A DNA stretch of 19,477 nt. Source: Bacteroidetes bacterium UBA6491. GTDB lineage: Bacteria; Bacteroidota; Bacteroidia; NS11-12g; UBA9320. Of the stretch, positions 1 through 5,920 are shown piece by piece (within the stretch, counting starts at the first letter, position 1; each line of letters opens with the position of its first letter). The stretch spans positions 658 to 20,134 of the forward strand of contig DJML01000030.1 of NCBI GenBank assembly GCA_002436505.1, in the 5' to 3' direction. Made by a program: the position numbers and the translations under genes. The notes under the pieces were generated by a model, which ran no database searches, was not told the DNA's origin, and saw only the letters and a program-made list of their open reading frames with translations.

Positions 1-1
1 G

Positions 2-838
2 AGATCGGTGACCGGCGGTTACAGTAAAACAGGCTATGTGTTATTTTGGATCCTTGCCGCAGGAGGATTGCTCACGCTGTTCAGAAAAAGCATGCCCCGG
101 TCAACTCGTGTTCTGGTGTCAGGTTTTGTTTTATCCTCTTTACTTACAATAGTACCCGGACTTTATTTTAGAAGCCATTATTTTATCACCCTGGCTCCTG
201 CTATTGCACTACTAGTGGCTGTTTTCTTTGATCAAACGCTGGCGTTGGTTCGAAAAAAATGGAATAAAGATGCAACCTGGGCTACCTTCCTGCTCATGAC
301 AGGAATTGTCATTTCTGGAGTCAGTGCCAACAAAGGATTCCTGTTTGAGGACTCAGTGATGCTATCCAGTAAAAGACTGTACGGCAACAATCCGTTTGTA
401 GAATCACTGCAGATCTCGCGCTATATTCAAAATAATACCGGCCCCTATGACAGGCTGGCCGTCATGGGTTCAGAGCCGCAGATCTGCTTTTATGCAAACA
501 GGTATTCGGCCACAGGCTATATCTACACCTATAATCTGATGGAATCCCATAATTATGCCCTCACCATGCAAAAAGAAATGGCGGATGAAATAGAAAGGTC
601 AGAACCGGCATATCTTATCTATGTAGATGTAAATTTATCCTGGCTGAGAAGAGATAGTTCAGAAACATATATTTTTGATTGGACCAGAAATTTTGTAGAC
701 TCTAATTATGTCATCGAAGCCTTGATGGAAGTCAGTCCGAACGCTTTCTCTGAATTGAAAATATTAAAGAAAAGCCCTGAATTTAGGCCCACCACCGACC
801 AGGTGATCTATATTTACCGACGTAAAGAAGAAGCTTAA
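2..838 (+). CDS. GT39-like membrane glycosyltransferase, C-terminal part (5' truncated)
   Basis: The frame is open to the left edge, so the GTG at base 8 is unlikely to be the true start and the N-terminal catalytic part lies outside the window. What remains begins with about four hydrophobic segments (roughly residues 11-25, 35-52, 57-75 and 90-107 from the GTG). A non-membrane C-terminal domain of about 165 residues follows, with the stretch VMGSEPQICFYANRYSATGY. This arrangement, including the FRSHYFITLAP segment, resembles dolichyl-phosphate-mannose-type (GT39/PMT_2) glycosyltransferases of Bacteroidota. Those proteins transfer sugars from a polyprenyl-linked donor at the inner membrane, often for glycan or O-glycan assembly. 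The donor and acceptor cannot be read here. The gene ends in TAA, and the next gene converges on it from the other strand. Confidence 0.7.
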   Translation, partial: RSVTGGYSKTGYVLFWILAAGGLLTLFRKSMPRSTRVLVSGFVLSSLLTIVPGLYFRSHYFITLAPAIALLVAVFFDQTLALVRKKWNKDATWATFLLMTGIVISGVSANKGFLFEDSVMLSSKRLYGNNPFVESLQISRYIQNNTGPYDRLAVMGSEPQICFYANRYSATGYIYTYNLMESHNYALTMQKEMADEIERSEPAYLIYVDVNLSWLRRDSSETYIFDWTRNFVDSNYVIEALMEVSPNAFSELKILKKSPEFRPTTDQVIYIYRRKEEA

Positions 839-1019
839 CTTTTGATAGTCGGTTCGCAAGGATTTTTTATAAAATCGACTCCTGTTTACGATCTGCATAC
901 AAGTTCTTCAATTTGAACCATAAGCAGCAGGGCAATCCAAATTGACATATTCCTATTGACCAGACAAACGATCAAATCTCGCCAGGCGTTCAATATAAAC
1001 TGCGTAATTGAAGGGATAT

Positions 1020-1502
1020 CTATCCTGAAGACGTATGGTCGCTTAACATATACCAGGTACTGTCCTTCTTCTCCATAAGGATAGAAAACCACCCCTGGAG
1101 GATCGTATCAGGTTCCTCATATTCAAGGTTGTATCTGCCTGTTACATAGTAATTTATATCCGAAAGTCGCTTCAGCTCCAGATTGTCAAAAAATAATTTC
1201 CCCATCTTGTCTTCCGGAAAAGAGCCCTTATAGGCCCTCAGAATGTTGTCATAGCCCTGTTTTATACCGGACCCAGATATTATCTGTGCCTTTTCTGATG
1301 GATAATAGCCCTTCACAAAACACGCTATGTCCCCATGGTTCCAGCATTCCGCCTGTTTTATGAAATTTCCCACGACAGCAATCGAATCCTGCTCAGATTG
1401 ACTGACCAATGTTTCCTTTTCAATACTGATGTCTTCCTTCTGTGTATTGCCGCCACAAGCTATAAAGAAGAACATCCAGGCAAATATTAGTGTGTTTTTC
1501 AT
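1020..1502 (-). CDS. Lipoprotein with NTF2/SnoaL-like (DUF4440-type) domain
   Basis: This is a 160-residue protein. The ATG at 1502 places a short basic N-terminus and hydrophobic stretch (MKNTLIFAWMFFFIAC) directly before a lipobox-like FIAC with Cys16, so I prefer it to the longer frame. Residues about 38-160 look like an NTF2-fold domain of the SnoaL/DUF4440 group: a helix containing WNHGD, a GYDNILRAYK segment, alternating strands, and an ending of the form WYMLSDHTS. That fold is used by small enzymes and by ligand-binding or accessory proteins, so no reaction can be assigned. The mature N-terminus contains QKED at positions +6 to +9 after the Cys. The gene follows the polyglycine lipoprotein by 20 bases on the same strand, so the two are probably co-transcribed. 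The fold call is from motif memory only. Confidence 0.7.
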   Translation of the reverse strand: MKNTLIFAWMFFFIACGGNTQKEDISIEKETLVSQSEQDSIAVVGNFIKQAECWNHGDIACFVKGYYPSEKAQIISGSGIKQGYDNILRAYKGSFPEDKMGKLFFDNLELKRLSDINYYVTGRYNLEYEEPDTILQGWFSILMEKKDSTWYMLSDHTSSG

Positions 1503-1522
1503 TCTGTGAATAGTCCTCACTC

Positions 1523-2230
1523 CTATCTTTTCCCCTTCCATTCGATCTGTACCATACCATTGGCCCCCTTGTTCCCAGGTAAAGCGTTGATCGTGGTTCC
1601 GGTGTTAACCTCTGATCCTTTGCCGCCATTTCCTCCTGTGCCGTATGTGCTTCCATTGTTCCCTCCTATGCCACCAGCGCCTGGAAGTGCACTTGGCGTT
1701 ATCCCCATGGAAATCTCTCCTTTGCCACCGGCTGATCCGAATGGATACCCCGCCCCTCCGGCTCCTCCATTAATATTTTCGGCTGTATTGCTTCTTCCTT
1801 CCGAACCCTGGTTGGCAATCTTTATTATTGCTTTGTTCAGGGCAATTAGGCTGGCCTTACCTGTTGTTCCGTTGCTACCCATGTTTCCGCCTTCGCCACC
1901 AGCTCCAACGGTTACAGAATATGTCGTATTCGCTTCCAGATGCATGTTCTCCACAGTGACCACTTCTCCGGCACCTCCGCCTCCACCGCCGCCGGTCGAA
2001 TTATTAACGTTGTTGTTGTGGTACGCACCACCACCTCCGCCACCTCCGCCGCCGATCAAGGTGATCTTTGCCGTAATTTCCTGTGCATTGATGTTAATAG
2101 TATAATCACCTGCAGAATCGAACATAAAACTGCCGGAAACCGGCTGTGTAGGGGGATTCTCTTTCTCCTCCTTGCATCCTGCGGTAAAATACACTGCAGT
2201 TACAATGAGAATTATCACTGAATTTTTCAT
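1523..2230 (-). CDS. Surface-type lipoprotein with phage-tail-like polyglycine domain
   Basis: This 235-residue protein starts at the ATG at 2230. That start gives a classic lipoprotein signal (MKNSVIILIVTAVYFTAGC, lipobox TAGC, Cys19), which the longer frame would push inward. After the Cys comes KEEKE, matching the K-(D/E)2 type of lipoprotein export signal described for Bacteroidota surface lipoproteins. A strand-rich segment at residues 40-58 leads into runs of nine Gly (60-68) and seven Gly (80-86) separated by an Asn-rich linker. Next come GEVVTVENMHLEANTTYSVT and VGAGG, then about 120 residues of Gly/Asn/Ser-rich sequence ending with a strand (GMVQIEW). This order matches the glycine-rich domain known from phage tail-fibre and adhesin proteins. 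The likely role is structural or adhesive at the outer surface; no catalytic motif is visible. It is first in a two-gene operon with the SnoaL-like lipoprotein. Confidence 0.75.
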   Translation of the reverse strand: MKNSVIILIVTAVYFTAGCKEEKENPPTQPVSGSFMFDSAGDYTININAQEITAKITLIGGGGGGGGGAYHNNNVNNSTGGGGGGGAGEVVTVENMHLEANTTYSVTVGAGGEGGNMGSNGTTGKASLIALNKAIIKIANQGSEGRSNTAENINGGAGGAGYPFGSAGGKGEISMGITPSALPGAGGIGGNNGSTYGTGGNGGKGSEVNTGTTINALPGNKGANGMVQIEWKGKR

Positions 2231-2343
2231 CGTTAAAAGATTAATTGACTGCAAATCGAATATACTAAAATTAGGTGAGAGAAGCTATTCTAATGAAACA
2301 TTCTATCAAATAATGCATTTAAATACATAATGACCATTATTCT

Positions 2344-2351
2344 TATTTTTG
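2344..2351 (+). promoter_or_regulatory. Candidate Bacteroidota -7 element upstream of the TfoX-like gene
   Basis: TATTTTTG is an exact match to the TAnnTTTG -7 consensus and lies 36 bases before the ATG at 2388. That would give a leader of about 30 nucleotides. I find no TTG at the expected -33 distance, so support is a single short motif in AT-rich DNA. Confidence 0.3.
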
Positions 2352-2387
2352 TTAACTTCCACTCTGAATTATCCATTTATTGAATCC

Positions 2388-2732
2388 ATGGCCACTGACC
2401 CATATTTGCTGGAAAGAATACAAAATATTTTATCTGAAAGGTCCTGTGCATACACCGAGAAAAAGATGTTCGGGGGAAACTGTTACATGGTAGATGATAA
2501 AATGTGTTTCGGCACCTATAAAGGAGGTCTAATGGTTAGGACGGCTCCTGAGGAGGAGCCTGAACTTGCGCAAAGGAAAGGGGCTGCTCCGATGATCCAT
2601 GGTGGTCGTCCAATGAAAGGTTATCTTTTTATTCAGCCCGAAGGATATGACAACGACAGCGACCTTGAATTTTGGATAGATAAAAGTCTGGAATTCAACC
2701 CCAGAGCCAAATCAAGTAAAAAAAAGAATTAA
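2388..2732 (+). CDS. TfoX N-terminal-domain protein
   Basis: A 114-residue protein beginning MATDPYLLERI. I use the ATG at 2388 rather than the TTG at 2349, because homologues start near this point and the extra residues look non-conserved. The family signature is KKMFGGNCYMVDDKMCFGTY at residues 25-44 followed by GGLMVR, as in TfoX_N proteins. A short strand/helix domain runs to about residue 104, and the C-terminus is Lys/Ser-rich (AKSSKKKN). Full-length TfoX is a competence regulator in gammaproteobacteria. Stand-alone N-terminal domains like this are common in Bacteroidota and their role is not established, so competence should not be assumed. The stop at 2730-2732 is one base before the ATG of the next gene, indicating an operon and possible translational coupling. 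Confidence 0.85.
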   Translation: MATDPYLLERIQNILSERSCAYTEKKMFGGNCYMVDDKMCFGTYKGGLMVRTAPEEEPELAQRKGAAPMIHGGRPMKGYLFIQPEGYDNDSDLEFWIDKSLEFNPRAKSSKKKN

Positions 2733-2733
2733 C

Positions 2734-3405
2734 ATGGCAACAATCTCAAAAGGAACGTTTGACTTTCTAAAAGAACTAAAAGCAAAGAATGACAGGGAAT
2801 GGTTTACAGCGAACAAAACCAAATATGAAAAGGCAAAGGCAGAATTCGAAGTCTTTATTGATGCTTTAATTGCAAGGATCGCACGGTTTGACCCAAACAT
2901 TGCGCATCATAAGGCAAAGGACTGTATCTTTCGAATTTACAGAGATGTCCGGTTCTCACAGGACAAATCACCCTATAAGGTCCATTTCGGCGCCCATGTC
3001 AGTCCAGCTGTGAAAAAGTCAGACATTCACTCAAGGGCAGGATATTATATCCATCTTGAACCAGGTGGCTCATTTTTAGCCGGTGGGGCATACCTGCCTC
3101 AAGGAGATTGGCTAAAGGCGATTCGACAGGAGATCGCATACAATCCAGAAGAATTCAAGGGCATTCTAAAAGCCCCTTCCTTTAAAAAATATTTTAAAGA
3201 GATGGAAGGGGAGCAACTTAAGACGGCTCCGCGCGATTACCCTAAAGATCATCCTGAAATTGAATTATTGAAATATAAGAGTTTTCTCGCCTCACATTAT
3301 TGCGATGACAAACACGTCCTTTCAACGGACTTCCTGGATCATTGCGAAAAAGTTTTCGAAGCACTCTATCCTTTTGACCATTTCCTAAATAAATCAACGG
3401 ATTAA
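2734..3405 (+). CDS. DUF2461 family protein
   Basis: A 223-residue protein with the hallmarks of DUF2461/TIGR02453: FDFLKELKAKNDREWFTANK near the N-terminus and RIYRDVRFSQDKSPYK at residues 67-82, followed by HFGAHVS and the YYIHLEPGGSFLAGGAY stretch. The length is normal for the family. No enzymatic activity has been established for the family as far as I know, although the conserved Arg/Asp/Lys cluster could bind a phosphate-containing ligand. The ATG follows the upstream TfoX-like stop by one base, so the pair is almost certainly translated from one mRNA. No signal peptide or membrane segment is present, so the protein is cytoplasmic. Confidence 0.88.
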   Translation: MATISKGTFDFLKELKAKNDREWFTANKTKYEKAKAEFEVFIDALIARIARFDPNIAHHKAKDCIFRIYRDVRFSQDKSPYKVHFGAHVSPAVKKSDIHSRAGYYIHLEPGGSFLAGGAYLPQGDWLKAIRQEIAYNPEEFKGILKAPSFKKYFKEMEGEQLKTAPRDYPKDHPEIELLKYKSFLASHYCDDKHVLSTDFLDHCEKVFEALYPFDHFLNKSTD

Positions 3406-3461
3406 GGCATTTAATCCCCGTTAAAGGATTGCGCTCTGTTTCAATCGCATATCTTCGTGAG

Positions 3462-3758
3462 ATGAAATATACGGTTTATGTGATCTATTCTGAAACCGAT
3501 GACCAGTACTTCCGCGGATACTGCCGTACCAGGGATTTTCTAACGGTACTTGAACATCATTCCAACGGCAAAGACTTGCTCACCTCTCCCGGAAAACCAT
3601 GGAAATTAATATGGAAAACCGAGAAGGAAAAAGAAGGCCGGGCTAAAAAATTGTGCAAGGTCATGAAGAACCTGACGCGTGAACGGCTCATGGAGTTCTT
3701 TGACAAATACAAGGAAGACCTGGCGACTGACGTGCCGACTAAAAACAAATAGAGACAT
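3462..3758 (+). CDS. GIY-YIG-like protein lacking catalytic residues
   Basis: The coding part ends with the TAG at 3750-3752; I extend the feature by six bases to include the base of the 3' stem that overlaps the stop. The product is 96 residues from the ATG at 3462 (MKYTVYVIYS); the TTG start at 3429 would add eleven unlikely residues. The YTVYVIYSETDDQYFRGYC start, the H-S-N-G segment at 33-36 and the GKPWKLIWKTEKEKEGRAKK stretch follow the GIY-YIG plan of small UhbA/YhbQ-type proteins. The Arg that normally sits four residues before that His is Val29, and the Glu of the family's A-x-x-x-E segment is Cys65. A nuclease reaction is therefore unlikely. It may bind nucleic acid or partner proteins. 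It could share transcription with the DUF2461 gene, 56 bases upstream, or use its own promoter. Confidence 0.65.
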
Positions 3759-3774
3759 TCTTGCGAACGTCTCT
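3751..3774 (+). terminator. Stem-loop at the stop codon of the GIY-YIG-like gene
   Basis: AGAGAC (3751-3756) pairs with GTCTCT (3769-3774). Inside lie a mismatch and an inner TTC/GAA pairing around the loop TTGC. The stem begins within the TAG stop. No long U tract follows, only ATTAATAGG, so it may be an mRNA 3' end or a stabilising hairpin rather than a strict intrinsic terminator. It also lies downstream of the minus-strand gene that ends at 3862. Confidence 0.45.
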
Positions 3775-3861
3775 ATTAATAGGTTAGCTAGTGTTTACGG
3801 TTTACCCAAGTTAAAATAATATCTCAGTTATACGTACTCTCAAAAATTGTTCAGAAAGTCA

Positions 3862-5010
3862 TTAGTTAACTATCAGTCTGCGAACTGCAGCGATCCGTGC
3901 ATTGCTTACCCGAATCATGTACATGCCTGGACGCAAACCCGCTGTTGAAACGTGATGGATAATTACATTTCCGTTGGCGTTGATGTTTTCAACAAAGACG
4001 GATTTGCCGGACATATCCATAACTTCAAGACTCAGCGCCTCAGATGATTCATTGTATAAATCAATTTTGATCTGATCTCCGGCATTAACAGGGTTAGGCG
4101 AAATGCGTAGTGATGGAATATTCATAAGATCCTCATTTATGGTTGATGCTGTTTCTTCATTTACTACAAGGACATTAAATGCGGCGCCTGCTGCAAGGTC
4201 AACTTTGTCTTCATTGTATATCGCCCACTTTGTGCCGTTATAGTAAACACCTACCTCATGATCGTTATACACCCCTGTGATACTTCCGTTTGGATTATAG
4301 TTCTGGGTGATCAATATTTTAACATTCGGGTTGCCGTTGCAAGCCGGGTCGTCAATTATTGTGATGTGGCCAAGTGTATTTCCTGGGTCAGCCTTGTGAA
4401 CAAATGTATTATGTATGGTTTTCCCTTCAAACACCACAGAGAACGTCAACCCTTCTTCCATATTCACTTTGTCCTGGTTGTAAATAGCCCATTTCTTTTC
4501 GGTCACATTATAGAACACACCCACTGTATGGTTACCTAGCTTGCCCAAAGACCCATCACTGCTAAACAATTTAGAAACAAACAACTTTGCGTTTGGGTTG
4601 CCATTCAGGCTAGGATGATCTATAAAAGTGTAGTTTTTCGAGATGTTGCTTAATGACGATACATGGGCCCAGGACTTAAAATCCGCCCCTGGAAGAAAAA
4701 TGTTCCAGTTCGAATTTTTAGTAAAAGCCGATTTATCGTCGCTGATGATACGCCAGAACTTATCATATCTGGCTACCGTTACAGGTGCTTTGTGGTAAAC
4801 TCCAGCTCCTCCGCCGGGGTTGAAATTGTGCGTCAACAACGGATACAGGAACACTTTATCGTTCATGAACACATCGTCGACTTGAGTATAACTGCCGGTA
4901 ATGCTTGCTTCAGAAGCATTGTGTATCAAGTAGTTAGACTCTTGGGCTTCAGAGGATTGTGCCACTAACAATCCTAGCATAATAATAATCAGGTTATGAG
5001 CTTTTTTCAT
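3862..5010 (-). CDS. T9SS type A secreted protein with three DUF7452-like repeats
   Basis: A 382-residue secreted protein. Residues 1-23 are a signal peptide (MKKAHNLIIIMLGLLVAQSS then EAQ). Three related modules follow at about 25-115, 116-195 and 202-283. The last two share the pattern FIDHP/IIDDP, NGNPN, a hydrophobic strand, NHTVGVFYN/DHEVGVYYN, KWAIYN(Q/E)DKV and a closing hydrophobic strand. The first is more divergent (THNFNPGGGAGVYH, then FWRIISDDKSAF). I believe this repeat is catalogued as DUF7452, a family without known function. Residues 298-382 are a type A T9SS sorting domain (LRISPNPVNAGD, then MDMSGKSVF, then LRPGMYMIRV). The protein is therefore probably exported through the outer membrane and attached to the surface or released. 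It lies 145 bases downstream of the response regulator on the same strand, so it may be in its regulon or have its own promoter. Confidence 0.85.
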   Translation of the reverse strand: MKKAHNLIIIMLGLLVAQSSEAQESNYLIHNASEASITGSYTQVDDVFMNDKVFLYPLLTHNFNPGGGAGVYHKAPVTVARYDKFWRIISDDKSAFTKNSNWNIFLPGADFKSWAHVSSLSNISKNYTFIDHPSLNGNPNAKLFVSKLFSSDGSLGKLGNHTVGVFYNVTEKKWAIYNQDKVNMEEGLTFSVVFEGKTIHNTFVHKADPGNTLGHITIIDDPACNGNPNVKILITQNYNPNGSITGVYNDHEVGVYYNGTKWAIYNEDKVDLAAGAAFNVLVVNEETASTINEDLMNIPSLRISPNPVNAGDQIKIDLYNESSEALSLEVMDMSGKSVFVENINANGNVIIHHVSTAGLRPGMYMIRVSNARIAAVRRLIVN

Positions 5011-5155
5011 TTGTTTATGATTTGATGGCTCAAAAATGCAGCTACCTGTAAACTAAAGCGAGTGAATTATGGCGAATAGGCTGCCCGAATCCGTGAATGG
5101 GCCCAGACACATTGTGAATGAAATCTGAATTGTAAAAGAATGCAAAGACCTACAG

Positions 5156-5920
5156 CTAGAGAAGGTTAATGCGTTTCATTAACTGCTCTTTGTATGTTTT
5201 GCCGATAGGAAGAGACTTGCTTCCTATGTGAAGTGTATTCTCTTCAATGCGGTCAATTTTGGACATGTTCACTATAAATGACCGATGAATCCGCTCAAAT
5301 TTTCCTTTGGGTAATTTGGTTTCTACATTCTTAAGTGAGGCACTGACGATATACCTGTCATTCTTGGTGTGAATAAATGCATAATTGTCATACGCTTCAG
5401 CGTAAAGGATCTCTGACAAGGCTAATTTCCTCAATTCGTGTTTAACCTTGATAAAAATATGATCCCCTGAGACAAAGTCCTGCACTTTTAAACCGGCATC
5501 GTTTTCTTCTGCAGGCAATTGTGCAGGATGGTGATTGGCATAGTTGTAAAGTGCAACAGCTATGCTGGAATGGAGATTCTTCTCATCTACCGGTTTAATA
5601 AGATAAGCACTCGGTTCCACCGCTTTTATTCTTTCGAAGGTATCGGAATCATTGAATGCCGTAAGAAAAATAAAAGGGATACTGTATTTCGATTTGACGA
5701 TCTGAGCGAGCTCAATGCCGTCAATTTCCCCTCCCAGGTGGACATCAAACATTATAAGGTCCGGAACATTTTCCCTAATGGTCCTCATAGCGTCATCTGC
5801 ATTGTCTACCGGCTTGAGTGCTGTATAACCAAAATCGTTCATATAGCCGGCAAGATCCTCAGCAATGATCGGATCATCCTCGACGATCAGAATTCGTATT
5901 TTTCCTTCTTCGCTTTTCAT
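5156..5920 (-). CDS. LytTR-family response regulator
   Basis: A 254-residue two-component regulator. The receiver domain (about 8-128) has the acidic pair in LIVEDD (Asp15, Asp16), the phosphoacceptor Asp59 in IMFDVHLGG, Thr87 in FLTAFN and Lys109 in LIKP. A linker of about 20 residues follows. A LytTR DNA-binding domain occupies about 153-252, with the typical segments EILYAEAYDNYAFIHT, FERIHRSFIVN and LPIGKTYKEQL. LytTR proteins bind paired short direct repeats upstream of their targets, often controlling surface, extracellular or quorum functions. The start codon shares its A with the TGA stop of the kinase gene (TGATG), so the two are translationally coupled and form a cognate pair. The targets are unknown; the neighbouring surface-protein genes are candidates. 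Confidence 0.95.
   Translation of the reverse strand: MKSEEGKIRILIVEDDPIIAEDLAGYMNDFGYTALKPVDNADDAMRTIRENVPDLIMFDVHLGGEIDGIELAQIVKSKYSIPFIFLTAFNDSDTFERIKAVEPSAYLIKPVDEKNLHSSIAVALYNYANHHPAQLPAEENDAGLKVQDFVSGDHIFIKVKHELRKLALSEILYAEAYDNYAFIHTKNDRYIVSASLKNVETKLPKGKFERIHRSFIVNMSKIDRIEENTLHIGSKSLPIGKTYKEQLMKRINLL

Noticed and set aside
849..885. AGTCG facing CGACT after the GT39-like gene, as a shared terminator
   Set aside because: The five-base outer stem encloses 27 bases and the inner ATTTT/AAAAT pairing is pure A/T; too weak to call.
886..1092. A 68-residue minus-strand frame overlapping the end of the SnoaL-like lipoprotein gene
   Set aside because: It overlaps a better-supported gene in another frame, starts inside it, and has no recognisable motif or signal.
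1990..2060. Glycine-codon tract as a phase-variable simple repeat
   Set aside because: The codons are mixed GGT/GGC/GGA, so it is not a pure repeat, and gain or loss in units of three would only change the number of Gly residues, not the frame.
1506..2105. A 199-residue proline-rich plus-strand frame
   Set aside because: It is the antisense of the glycine-codon tracts in the polyglycine lipoprotein (GGN read backwards gives CCN, proline). The minus-strand gene has a lipoprotein signal and family-like pattern; this frame has neither.
5113..5128. TGTGA-N6-TCTGA, a third Crp-like match upstream of the T9SS type A gene
   Set aside because: It matches only 8 of 10 positions, is 90 bases from the nearest -7-like element, and about eight such matches are expected by chance in the window.
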